Positions 34,889 to 45,820 of a stretch of 64,000 bases of DNA are shown one piece after another; position 1 is the first letter of the stretch, and every line of letters begins with the position of its first letter. Source of the stretch: Psoroptes ovis (Eukaryota > Arthropoda > Arachnida > Sarcoptiformes > Psoroptidae); the NCBI GenBank assembly GCA_002943765.1, contig PQWQ01000038.1, positions 62,001 to 126,000 on the forward strand, read 5' to 3'. Below the pieces are notes generated by a model, which worked only from the letters and a program-made list of their open reading frames with translations, was not told where the DNA came from and made no database searches. The translations under genes and the position numbers were made by a program.

Positions 34889-35371
34889 ATGTATCGATTC
34901 GAATATTGGTTTTTCATTTTTATTCTATCAATGCACTGTTACTGGCTAGTCACAGGTGTACAATCACAATTCGCAATCACACAAATCAACGATTCTACAA
35001 ATGATTTCATACAAATGAATAATCCGAATGATTTAAGAAGCCATAATTTACTTATTGAATCAAGCGCATGTAAAATGTTATTCGCTAATGATAATCATAA
35101 ACAATTTAATAAAATTCAAAGATTTTTATTTCGTTTGAATAAGAATGATAATCAGAATAATAATGGTGGTAACAATAGAATTCAATCATCGAATATTAAA
35201 TCATTTGAATCGCATTGTCGTTGTTTGATTGGATGCCTATTCGATTATATTGATTTTCCACAATATTATAGTGATGATATTGTTCATTCACAATTACAAT
35301 TTGTACGTTGTGGAATGAATTGTTTACATTATATCGTAACAGGTTTTAATCGTAAAAAATGTCAGAAATAA
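34889..35371 (+). CDS. small secreted Cys-containing protein, unknown family
   Basis: 160 residues, single exon. Residues 1-26 form a signal peptide (FIFILSMHCYWLVTGVQS, likely cut before QFAIT). The mature part has seven Cys (61, 110, 112, 116, 141, 145, 158), with a C-R-C-L-I-G-C cluster and C-G-M-N-C near the end, separated by an Asn-rich linker (87-97). There is one N-glycosylation site (NDS near 34). The odd Cys number allows a free thiol or an intermolecular disulphide. Poly(A) signal AATAAA at about 35669, 300 bp after the stop. Not recognised; extracellular role inferred from the signal peptide only. Confidence 0.65.
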   Translation: MYRFEYWFFIFILSMHCYWLVTGVQSQFAITQINDSTNDFIQMNNPNDLRSHNLLIESSACKMLFANDNHKQFNKIQRFLFRLNKNDNQNNNGGNNRIQSSNIKSFESHCRCLIGCLFDYIDFPQYYSDDIVHSQLQFVRCGMNCLHYIVTGFNRKKCQK

Positions 35372-35668
35372 TTCATTCAATTTGTTTTCAATCAATATTC
35401 AGTCATTCAGTGATCAGATTATCCTTATCAGTGAATGAATTCTTCCCGAAATGAACTATAATCCTTGAATGGTTCTACGAAAAATTCAATATTTGAATTT
35501 TATCACTTTTCTTGTCGATATTGCTGTTGATTTTAATCCATTCATATTTTTTTGTGTACAATTTTTATATATATTGGAGTGTTTGTTTAATTGAAATGTG
35601 TGTATTAATTGAAATTTTGTTTTTAATCCTTTTAAATTTTATATAAGAAATGTATTAACCTTTGAAAT

Positions 35669-35674
35669 AATAAA
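35669..35674 (+). terminator. poly(A) signal
   Basis: AATAAA 300 bp downstream of the stop codon of the small secreted protein and 215 bp before the CLIP start codon. Confidence 0.5.
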
Positions 35675-35888
35675 TATTCATATTGTTCTGACCTTAAGCA
35701 CGTGATTATTTAATTCTGTTTAATCATATTGTTCCCAGAATATTGTTTCATTATTTGATTCGATTTCGATTTCAATTTTGGTTTTATTTTTGAAATATAG
35801 ACCTTTATAATCATCGAATCTTCATAAATCGATACGACAAATATCGATTATTTTAAATTTAATCATATTATTATTATTTCAAAATATA

Positions 35889-38800
35889 ATGTCAAATAAA
35901 ATGGCCAATGTAAGCCGTATACCATCATCAGCTAGTGCTGGAGGTTTAAAATTGAAATCAAAACAACAGCATGCAAGCAATGAAAGTATAGCATCGAATA
36001 CAAGTTCAACGGCAGCAGCTACTACTGGTAATGGTAAACCGATTCGTACATCGATACCGAAAGCAAAAGCATCGATGACCAATCTAACGAATAATGGCGC
36101 GCAACCAAACGAGCTGGTTGATGATTTTCATTTGGATGAAAAAGTATGGGTCAATGGTTCGCGCCCAGGTATTATCCGTTTTATTGGTGAAACAAAATTC
36201 GCCTCGGGTAAATGGATTGGTGTACAATTGACATCACCTGATGGTAAAAATGATGGATCAGTATCGGGTGTACGATATTTCACATGTCCAAATAATTGTG
36301 GCGTATTTGTCAAACCACAACGATTAACTAAAGCACCGATGCCTGAATCAGTATTTCAAAAGTATAAATTTATTCTTTTGTTTGATAGATTGATTCATAA
36401 TTAACTTAAAATTTTGTTTCTTTTCTTTTAAATAGACGCTTAACATCTCCAGCACGTGAATCAAGTAATATTATTGGAACAATGTTACCAATTTCATCGA
36501 ATATAACCAATGGTAATGGTACCATGAGTAATAATAACAATAATAATAATGATACAGCATCAGAAAAATCATGCAACACACAATCGGATATCGCTCCGAA
36601 TACAAGTCTTTTATTGAAAAATTCTCCATTTCTTCAACATTCATCTAGTTCTGTTAATGGTAAATCAATCACAATCAATGGCCTTACAATAGGTGATCGT
36701 GTATTGGTCAATGCAAGTTCTGGTACTAAATTAGGTACTTTACGTTTTCTTGGTGAAACTGATTTCGCTATTGGACAATGGGCCGGTATTGAACTGGATG
36801 ATCCGGTTGGTAAAAATGATGGTTCAGTTGCTGGTAAACGATATTTTGAATGTAAAATGAAATACGGGTTGTTCGCACCGTTGAATAAAATAATGGCAGC
36901 TCCATTAAGTGCTTTAAATAAATCAAATGATATGAATAAACGAAAAACAACTGCAGCTGTATCGAAAGTCGATTCATCTTTACGTCTTGCTCGTTGTGGT
37001 AGTCAAGATTCGATCAGTTCGATTGCATCTTCAGTTGCTTCATCTACGGCAACTGGTCGCCTAAGTCGTACCGGTATAAAATTAGGCGTAACATCATTGA
37101 AATCACCATCGACCAATGGTGGCATTGGTGGTTCTAATTCACCAAAAACGACAACAGCTGCAGCTGTTGCCGGTACTGGTGCAGCTATTCTCGATGCTTT
37201 AAAAGAAAAAGATGAACACATTGCTCAATTGTTGAAAGAACGTGATTTGGAACGTGGTGAATTTGCTCGTGTTGCACTGCAAGCTGATGAATTAGAACGG
37301 CGTATAGCAACATTACAGGCTGAAAATATGCGTATCGCAACCGAAGCCGAAGAAGAAATGTCCGAATTGAAACGATTGAATCAAGAATATGAAGAAGTTC
37401 AGCTAAAATTATCGAGTCAACTTGAAGATGAACGGCGACGTTTAGAAGATATACAATTTCGTCTTGAAGAAGAATCATTGGCAAAATTAGAGCTAGAATC
37501 AACGATTGAAACAATGAAAAAAGATTTGGAAAATTTAAAACAAAACACATTGAACGAATGTAAAGCTGTTCAGCATAGTTCAACATTGACTGATGCACCG
37601 AAAATTGATGAAAATCTTATCGAAGAACTGCGTCATAAACAAAAATGTCTTGAAGAAAGAATTGATTCGAAAGAAAATGAAATTTTCGCCCTGCAAGAAG
37701 AAATTACCCGTAAAGAAGAAACTATATTTCAATTAGAAGCATCAGCCGAAAAACGTAAAACCGAAATGGAAAGTTTACGGGCACGTTTAAGTGAAATACA
37801 GTCTGAATTTGAAAAAATTGAACCACGTTCATACCGAATGCAAGAAACAATTGATGAATTAACTAAACGTCAACAACAAACGGAAAATGAATGTCGTTCC
37901 ATACGTCAAGAACGTGATAACCTCTTGAATGATATTAAAAATTATGAAACAAAAATGTTTACGCTTGAAGAAAAACTGATTGAAGAAGTTAAACAAGCTA
38001 AAAATCATACTGATCAAGCTTTAGCGGCAAAAATTGCCGCACTCGAAACGGATTTGGAGAAAAAAATTCGCCACGAACGTCAACTGGAAGACAAGCTGTC
38101 CGAGACTAAAAGTAGATATGAAAAATTTGAATGTAAGTCTTTGAAACCCTTTGAAGATTATAGTTTTAAAATTTTTTCAAATTTTTCCTAATCATTCCCA
38201 AAGCTCAAGTAAATTCATTAGCCGATCAATTACGTGATTTACGGCGTACATATGAAGAAGAATGTCGCCGCCGTAAATCGGGTGAGGAAAAAATTCAACA
38301 ATTAACACAACAAAATCAATCATTACAATCGAAAATCGATGAATTGATACACAAAAGTGGTTCATCATCAGACATGTTGACCCGATTGAATGAAGAGCTG
38401 GTACAGCGGCAACAACAAGCAGCTAAAAAAGAAAACGAATTACGAGCCGAAATCGAATCATTGCATAAAGATAATCAAGATCGTGAATATGAAATTCGAA
38501 ATCTTAAGGTAAAACTCTTATATTTATCTTGATTATTGACGATAATAATATTCTTACAATTTCCAGGTTGAAATTGAAAATCAAAAATCACAAATTTTAC
38601 GATTTGAAACACGAGAATCGGATGTTGAAAAATTGATACAAGCAAATTTGAATGAATTAAAATTAACACGAAGTGATAATGAACAAAAACAATGTTTAAT
38701 CGATGATCTTAAATCACAGCTTAAGAATCTTAAAGATCAAATTCAAAATTTGGAACAACAACAATCAGCAGAGAATGGTATTCTATTGATTAATTTGAAA

Positions 38801-40894
38801 TTTTCAATTTTTATTTCAAATATTTTGTATTTCACAGATGAATTAAAGAATCAACTGAATAAATCACAAAAAGAATTATCAGAATCAAAACAAAAGATTG
38901 TCACCTTGACTGATGAAATTGAAAAACTTAAATTGAATAAAATTGAAATTGAAACGGATAGAAACGCTAATCGAAATGAAATTGATCGATTACAAGCACT
39001 GTGTAATGATTATCAAACAAAAATTGACCGATTAAATGAACAATTATTGGATACACAACGAAAATTTGATGATTACCGCAATGATTGTGAAAAAATTAAA
39101 TTGGATTCCGAACAACAAAATTCCAATGTCATCGTAACATTACGAAAGGATTTAGATGAATCCAATCGTAAATATGCGGCGATGATCGAAGAGAATCGTT
39201 CATTACGTGAACAAAATCAATCCCTGACATCGAAAGTACAAGAATTACAAGATGATATTGAAGGTTCGTATCAATTTCTTTAAATATTTAAGAAAATTTT
39301 TGATTTTATTTTCGAATTTTTGTTTATTTTTCGATTTATTTAAATTTAAATTTGATTTATTTTTGTTTATTTTTCAAAATTTGAGTTTATTTTCGATTCA
39401 CTCTCTGGTTCATATTCATTCATTCATTCATTTGTTTAAATTTCAACCCTTTTTTCAAGACTATAGTTAGCAATGATGTGTGTGGCATGTAATTATTTTG
39501 AATTATTTTGAATTATTTTTGCTTTTTTATTTGAATTATTTGTTTTGTTTATGGCTGTCTCCAGTAGTTTTGCATTGACATAACATGACCACAATTGACC
39601 AAAATTTTGCCATTTTTTTTCTCTTAATGATTAGTGATTTGGTATACTTATTTTTTATGCAGAAAACAATGATGATGATGATGCCAATGCCAAACTACTA
39701 ATGGTGAACTACCAAGGATCCAATGATAATGATGATTGTGAACAGAGTGATAATCGAATCGAAAATTTAAATTTAAATACACGAATAATGGATAATGATA
39801 ACAATAAATCAAATGATGGTTTAATATTAACGATAATTTCGCTAATAATAATCATTGTTACAATTGCTTATTGGTGTTTAACAAAGCTATTTTCACATTT
39901 TATTTCTATAATGTTTTAACACTAAAGAAACTTGATTTTCTATTATTTACCATTTCCGTATTAACATAATGATATAATTCTATGGTTTTTAGAAAAATTA
40001 AAAAAATTTCGAAAATCTCATAAATCAAATCATTCATGGTCAATAATTGTTTCAAAAATTAATTTTTATTATACCTTAAAATTTTAGGCATAAACCAAAA
40101 ACATCAACAAATGTTAAGTGGTTATGAATTTGAATGTAAAAAATGGAGTGATCGAGCTAAAGATGCTGAATGTAGAGCTGAAATTCAACAACAACAGCTG
40201 GAATTATTGGAAGCACAACAACAATTAGCGTTGGAAGAATTTCGTCGACAAGCTGAATCTGAAAAACGTTGTATGGAAGCCAAGCTAGATCAATTAGAGG
40301 CTAGAGTTCGTGAACAGCATGATTTGGTTGTTGTTCAACAACAACAAGTGAATGGTCGCCGAAGTCGTACGAATTCCAGCGGTGAAGAAGCATCGTATGA
40401 ACAGCAAATTGATTTTCTTAATTCAGTCATTGTTGATATGCAAAGAAAAAATGATGAACTTCGTAATCGTGTTCAAGTTCTTGAAGAAATTGGTGAGTAC
40501 TTTGCATATAATGCATCAAGCAATCAATCGATTGTAACTTTCAAATTCAATTTTTCAATCAGGTCTTGGTGAATTTGAAAATTCATTTCAAACACAAGTG
40601 GAAACAACGACAACAACGTCCCGTACAAATAGTCATAACATAACCAATGGACATATACGAACCCTAAGAAAATATTGTGATATTTGTGAAATATTTGATT
40701 CACATGAAACTGAAGATTGTCCACAACAATCATCAAGTCCAATGATTATGGTTAATGGAAGCTTACAGCCTCAAGAAGCTGGACATACATATAATGCCGT
40801 TGCCGATCCATCACAACCACGTGCATATTGTTTAAATTGTGAACGATTTGGACATGATACCGAGCAGTGTAACAATGAAAATGAAACTTTTTAA
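35889..40894 (+). CDS. CLIP-190: CLIP-170/CLIP-190 microtubule plus-end tracking protein
   Basis: Exons 35889-36361, 36436-38132, 38204-38508, 38567-38777, 38838-39263, 40088-40492, 40563-40894. All junction phases agree, giving 1282 residues. CLIPs ride growing microtubule ends and link them to dynein/dynactin and membranes. Two CAP-Gly domains are clear (about 78-150 and 240-305), each with the GKNDGS motif that binds C-terminal EEY/F tails. A Ser-rich basic linker follows, then a very long coiled coil (about 385-1170), and at the C-terminus two CCHC-like zinc knuckles (YCDICEIFDSHETEDC and YCLNCERFGHDTEQC), ending in ETF-COOH, the acidic-aromatic tail that folds back on CAP-Gly domains in this family. 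Introns are 58-75 bp except the penultimate pair. The donor after 39263 is weak (GTTCGT). An alternative last exon lies at 39663-39919. Confidence 0.93.
39663..39919 (+). CDS. CLIP-190: alternative last exon of the CLIP gene: tail-anchor isoform
   Basis: The exon follows a good acceptor (TTTTTTATGCAG) and enters in the same phase (1) as the conventional exon at 40088, so exon 5 can splice to either. It encodes 85 residues: an acidic Asn/Asp-rich linker (NNDDDDANAK...), then GLILTIISLIIIIVTIAYW, a clear membrane helix, then about 15 residues and a stop. The product (1122 residues) would keep both CAP-Gly domains and most of the coiled coil, lose the zinc knuckles and the ETF tail, and be anchored by its C-terminus with the coiled coil in the cytosol. 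No AATAAA follows closely; ATTAAA occurs near 40007. The isoform is an inference from phase, acceptor and hydrophobicity. Confidence 0.6.
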
Positions 40895-41059
40895 CCCTTA
40901 GAACTTTTGGCAATTACAGTAACAGCGCAAGCGAGCGAGCGAGCAGCTCGACAATTTTTCACCCTTATGTAAAATGGTGACTGAGGGGTTATAGCATATC
41001 GAGTTGCTGCATTACATCTTATGGTGAGTGATGCTCACTGCTCGAGTTTTAAGGGTTAA
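40891..41059. repeat. piggyBac-type MITE, copy 3, at the CLIP stop codon
   Basis: TTAA at 40891-40894 contains the TAA stop codon of the CLIP gene. The element then reads CCCTTAGAACTTTTGGC... and ends GAGTTTTAAGGG-TTAA at 41056-41059. It is the longest of the four copies and is in inverted orientation relative to the other three (the GAGTGATGCTCACTGCTCGAG end lies right). Confidence 0.8.
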
Positions 41060-41288
41060 ACATTTCATTGATTTATTGATTCGAAATATTCAAAGGCATT
41101 TCTATTTTTCAAATTTTGAATCCTTCTATATTTATTTATTTAATTTCAATTTGATTGTCTTAGATCGAATGCATTTATTTTTCTTTATTTTTCAATATTT
41201 CATTCCTTTTCAAGTTAATCATTTTAAAAAATCATAATTATGTTTTGTTAATTATTAGATATTTTATTATTTATTCATACTTATAATA

Positions 41289-41367
41289 TTAGGTTGTCCG
41301 AAAAGTTTTTGTCGATTTTTCGAATGATTTTCTACGATATAATCGGCAAAAACTTTCCGGACAATCA
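41289..41367. repeat. mariner-type MITE, subfamily A
   Basis: TTAGGTTGTCCGAAAAGTTT left; right AACTTTCCGGACAATC with the tip lost. Confidence 0.85.
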
Positions 41368-41874
41368 TACATATATTGACACACTGAATTACATTCAAAA
41401 TAATATCTGATTATTTCGATTTGAGATTTGAAAATAAATAAACAAGAAACTATAGTCTTAAATTTGAAGAAAAAATCTTTGAAATTTAAGAAAAATTAAA
41501 TCCAAGATTCATAATTTCTAAGGCTGAAAAATGAACAGTTTTCATTCAAATCCAAGACTATTGTCATCAAGTCCATCACCCCAAAATTGAATATTTTTTT
41601 TCAAGAAAAAAAATCAGCTGATTCGAATTGATTTAGTAGTGGTATGTGGTTAAATAAACAATTATTCGTCGAAATTCTCCTTCGGTATTCATATTTCTGC
41701 ATGATGAAGAAGGACTATACATTTCTATATCACAAATATCATCATTGAGTTTTGTGTGTTGTGTCAGCTTGAGACATTTCAATGATTTCAATTTACGAAA
41801 AATTGCCGGCAACTTTGTAAGTCATATTCGATTCAATTGGTAATACTACGTTCGAAATCTTCAAAATGGTTTTA

Positions 41875-41904
41875 TTTTCAAGACGTATTAATACGTCTTG
41901 AAAA
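41875..41904. repeat. perfect 30-bp palindrome
   Basis: TTTTCAAGACGTATT is followed directly by its exact reverse complement AATACGTCTTGAAAA. It is unlike any of the three MITE families. Confidence 0.9.
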
Positions 41905-42730
41905 CGCTGGTCGTGGTGGTGGTGGTTTTTGCTGCTTATCATTGCATATCTTTTGCGCTGAATACTATAAGTATACTATAAATATATCGAAGATAGACAT
42001 TCACAAATGTAAATGAATGAATGAACGATGATTTTCAATGGCTCAAATGTGTAATATATGTTGAGTGATATTTCATTTCTTCTATTTCATTGCTTTATAT
42101 TAGTCAATGTTTGATTGTGTTTAGTTTTGTTTATGTTCATATGTTTGTCAACTGTAAATTATTCTCAAGAATATTTGAATATTCATATGATTTTAGTGGT
42201 GTTATTGAACCACATTTGAATTCGAAGAACCATTGTAAAACATATCGACGACATTATTTTTGAATGAAATATGTCATTTGACAAACATTGATTTAAATAC
42301 TATTATTATGGTTATTATTGCATCTTTACGAACAAACAAACATCATCAACAATAATCTACGACGAATTTCTTTGAATTTTCTTTGAAGAATCATATCATT
42401 TCTATAATCAAGAATTTCAAAGTGTGTTCATCCAATCAAATAGTTTTCAAACGCCAAATCAATCGATATCGAAGATCAATTTTCAATTAAATATATTTAG
42501 ACATGTATTAATGAAACCTTTGAATTTTTGAATTGATTAAAATACCAAAGATATTTGAACATTTGAAATATTTTGGGTTGAAATATTTTGATATTTTTGT
42601 ATTTATGGCGCAATAATACAATACCAACCCCAATTATGAAAACATAAATCCAAAGACCTTCAAAACCTTTAAAATAATTATAATTATTTCAATGTAAATG
42701 TAAGTTATAAATTGTTATAATTAAATATAT

Positions 42731-42832
42731 GTAAAAAAAAAAAAAACTTGTTGTTGTGTCATAAGTTTATTTCGTGAAAAAAAAAAAGTTAAATTCAACC
42801 AAAATTGCGCTCTCCACCACGTATATCTTATA
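42731..42832 (+). repeat. remnant of 5' LTR (U5 side only)
   Basis: From a run of 14 A through CTTGTTGTTGTGTCATAAG to GTATATCTTATA it matches 49425-49523, differing only in A-run lengths. Sequence upstream shows no similarity to the rest of the 3' LTR. Only about 36 bases separate it from the gag start; no clear tRNA primer-binding site (TGG...) is visible there. Confidence 0.75.
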
Positions 42833-42868
42833 AGCCAGCAAGATTGAACATTACAAAATATTAATAAG

Positions 42869-45820
42869 ATGAGTACCTCCGACGTTTTGATGAAGAATCT
42901 CCAGGAATTGGAGAAAGAGAAGCCAGTTATTAGGCGAATGATAACTGAAGTATTTAACCAAATTAACGAAAAAACGATTGATGCTTACGATTTGGTAAAG
43001 AAAACATTGGAATTAGCGAAGAGAGTCGCAGACTATCGAGCCAAATTCAAAGCATCAGCAGATTATGGACGTGAACATGGACTTCCGTTTGATTCCGAAA
43101 AATATGAATTGATCAATACAGATTATCATCAGAAACTTGATAAAATATACGAAGTGGCCGACAAAACAAAGCAGGACATCAAAAAAATAAATATATTTGA
43201 AATGACCATCCAAGACGACGCAACTAAAGCTAAAAATGAACCAAGTAAGTCAAATATAACTAATCAACAAGTTCAACAGGAAACAATCACAATGACAACC
43301 GAAGCTGAACCAAAAACGATGCCTGAAAAATTTATTTTAAAAGAAATTGAAAAAATTAAACCATTTTCGGGGAAATTTTTAGATTTTCGGAAATTTTTCG
43401 AAAGTCTAACATCACTTTTAGACCTTAGCTGTTTACCCCCGCAACGAAAAATCGATATAATTGCTGAAAAATTAGATGGACCAAGTCGACAACTTATAAA
43501 TAGTATGGGCGATGAAGACGACTACGAGAAGGTCAAAACCATATTGCGTGAAAAATTTTATGATCCGTATGAAGTCGTATTAAATATAGCTCAACAGTTA
43601 AGAAGTCTTCCAAAGTTGACAAATAATTTTGATATAATGGGTATGGAACGAATACTGGAAGATATAAAGAAAACTGAAAAATTAATGATAAAGGTTAATA
43701 TTAATCCCGCTTACACGTATCAATTCAAAAGAATCATCTATCAAAAATTGACATATGAAATTATTAGTAAATTGGGTTGTGTTAGCGAAACCGATTTAAG
43801 TATCATTATCGAAGTATTGGAAAAAGAACATAAATTGGCTAGAAGTAGAAGGGAAGATCAGAATCTCTTTGATGATTTCCTGAATTGCAATCCAATTGTT
43901 AAAACAAGTCCACAGAGACAAAATACAAGGTCAACCTATTGTTATTTTTGTAATAATCCAACACATAAATCTATTGATTGCTACGCTAAAATACCGTTGA
44001 AAACCAAAAAAAATATAATTTGGGAAAAAAATTTATGCATCAGATGTTTAGAAAAAGGACATCGTATGAAAAACTGTAATTCAAAACGAATATGTCAAAT
44101 TTGTAAAAGTGGTCATCATGAAATTCTATGCCAAACACCTCAGCAAGACAATCCAAGATGGACTAATCAATCTAATGTTAACAGAGGAAATTATCGATCG
44201 ATTACGTCTCCACAAAGAAATATGATTGAATACCCACAACAAAGATCGAATACCCCAAGAACAAAAGTTAAAGAAAGTTATGTGTGCGAAACCATGAATA
44301 CAAAAAGTAATGATATGAAGTCCCATGTTCAACAAAATTCCGATACAAATGAACAAAAAGAAATGAAAGATACAAAACCCGATGATTATGAAGTCCAGAC
44401 AATGGAGGATGAGTTAATTGGTCTATCAAATCTAGAATCAAATATGCTCCACATGATGATGGCTCAGACGGAAACAACAGATATGGCTAAAAGAAAAGAT
44501 TTGGAAGAACCAGTGGTAGTGAAAGCCCAAGTGAATGGTTTTGAACAAGAACTCATGATTGATAGCGGAGCAAACATCAGCTTCATAACACCGATGTATG
44601 TCAAAAAACTGTTGCTAAAAGAGAAACCAACAAACGAAAATATATTCACTTTGGGAGCAAATGTTCATATAAAAGGCATATGTACGACAACAGTAAAAAT
44701 TGAAAATATTGAACATGAAGTTAAATTTTATGTTGTACCGCATAGAAAAGATATAATCGCTTTAGGCAGGGATGCAATGCGAAGTTTCGGAATAAGTATT
44801 ACTCCAGAAGATGAAAACAAATGGAAAGTAAAAATTAATATTGGTCAGAGTAAAGAAAAGGACGTTGAAGACCACGATATAAGAAATTTATTGAAAAGGT
44901 ACAAAGATGTTTTTGCTAAAAATAAAGAAGATATTGGATGTATAAAAAATGAAATGGCACAAATTCATCTATCAAATGAAATACCGATTACATGCCGTCC
45001 TTACCCCTGTACAGCGATGGACCAGGAAATAATCGATAAAGAAATTGACCGGTTATTGAAAATGGATGTGATTGAACCATCAAACTCACCATTCTGTTTT
45101 CCAATAGTACTGGTTGATAAGAAAGATGAAGGAAAAAAAACAAGATTATGTGTTGATTATAGAAAATTGAATGCCGTAACAATTGTAGAACATTATCCCA
45201 TGCCGAAAATATCAGATATTGATGAACGGTTGATAAATTCGACGTATTTTACAACTTTAGATATTAGTCAAGGATACTATCATGTGATGATGGATCCAAA
45301 TGATCGTGGTAAAACAGGATTTGTGACAAAATACGACCAGTATCAATGGAAAAGACTACCATTTGGATTAAAAAACGCTCCGATGATTTTCCAAAGAATC
45401 ATATGGTCATTAATAAAAAGAAATAATCTACACATGTACTGTCACAACTATATTGATGACATTATTATTTTCTCAAGAACAAAGAAGGAACATCTTACGC
45501 ATTTGGATAATGTAATGAACGTTTTGCTGAAAGAAAATATAAAATTAAAATTGTCGAAATGTATCTTTGGTATGAAATCTATTATATTTTTGGGACATAA
45601 GATCTCTGAACATGGAATCGCTCCATGCAAATCAAATATTGAAGCAATAATAAAAGCAGAACCACCTAAAAATTTGAAAGATTTAAGGGGATTTCTTGGC
45701 AAAATCAATTATTACCATAAATTCATTCCGAATAGAGCGGAAGCGACGTATTATCTAACGGAATTATATGAAGAAAAATCAGAAATGGGAATGGACCGAA
45801 AATCAACAAAAAGAATTTGA
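42869..45820 (+). CDS. retroelement gag-protease-reverse transcriptase
   Basis: 983 residues. 1-110: helical N-terminus. About 160-330: a BEL/Pao-type gag region (DUF1759-like: F-S-G-K-F at its start, then L-D-G-P-S-R, and Y-D-P-Y-E-V). About 357-421: three Cys/His knuckles (C-x2-C-x4-H type; CIRCLEKGHRMKNC the clearest). About 550-650: aspartic protease with the DSGA active site and a conserved ALGRD segment near its end. About 690-980: reverse transcriptase of Ty3/Gypsy type, with LCVDYRKLNAV, the FTTLDIS motif and the YIDD catalytic box near 860. The frame ends between reverse transcriptase and RNase H, and the rest of pol continues in the overlapping frame from 45768. The start at 42869 follows the LTR remnant closely. 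Confidence 0.85.
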   Translation: MSTSDVLMKNLQELEKEKPVIRRMITEVFNQINEKTIDAYDLVKKTLELAKRVADYRAKFKASADYGREHGLPFDSEKYELINTDYHQKLDKIYEVADKTKQDIKKINIFEMTIQDDATKAKNEPSKSNITNQQVQQETITMTTEAEPKTMPEKFILKEIEKIKPFSGKFLDFRKFFESLTSLLDLSCLPPQRKIDIIAEKLDGPSRQLINSMGDEDDYEKVKTILREKFYDPYEVVLNIAQQLRSLPKLTNNFDIMGMERILEDIKKTEKLMIKVNINPAYTYQFKRIIYQKLTYEIISKLGCVSETDLSIIIEVLEKEHKLARSRREDQNLFDDFLNCNPIVKTSPQRQNTRSTYCYFCNNPTHKSIDCYAKIPLKTKKNIIWEKNLCIRCLEKGHRMKNCNSKRICQICKSGHHEILCQTPQQDNPRWTNQSNVNRGNYRSITSPQRNMIEYPQQRSNTPRTKVKESYVCETMNTKSNDMKSHVQQNSDTNEQKEMKDTKPDDYEVQTMEDELIGLSNLESNMLHMMMAQTETTDMAKRKDLEEPVVVKAQVNGFEQELMIDSGANISFITPMYVKKLLLKEKPTNENIFTLGANVHIKGICTTTVKIENIEHEVKFYVVPHRKDIIALGRDAMRSFGISITPEDENKWKVKINIGQSKEKDVEDHDIRNLLKRYKDVFAKNKEDIGCIKNEMAQIHLSNEIPITCRPYPCTAMDQEIIDKEIDRLLKMDVIEPSNSPFCFPIVLVDKKDEGKKTRLCVDYRKLNAVTIVEHYPMPKISDIDERLINSTYFTTLDISQGYYHVMMDPNDRGKTGFVTKYDQYQWKRLPFGLKNAPMIFQRIIWSLIKRNNLHMYCHNYIDDIIIFSRTKKEHLTHLDNVMNVLLKENIKLKLSKCIFGMKSIIFLGHKISEHGIAPCKSNIEAIIKAEPPKNLKDLRGFLGKINYYHKFIPNRAEATYYLTELYEEKSEMGMDRKSTKRI

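Larger units (their letters stand above)
41060..42730. other. intergenic region downstream of the CLIP gene
   Basis: It holds one mariner-type MITE and a perfect 30-bp palindrome (41875-41904). No exon was recognised. The last 130 bp before the retroelement do not match its 3' LTR. Confidence 0.6.

Noticed and set aside
39252..39470. Phe/Leu-rich 72-codon frame after exon 5 of the CLIP gene
   Set aside because: It is intronic T-rich sequence; the real continuations are the exons at 39663 and 40088.
45768..45820. Programmed ribosomal frameshift in the retroelement
   Set aside because: No canonical slippery site in the right register is apparent, and the location between RT and RNase H is atypical.
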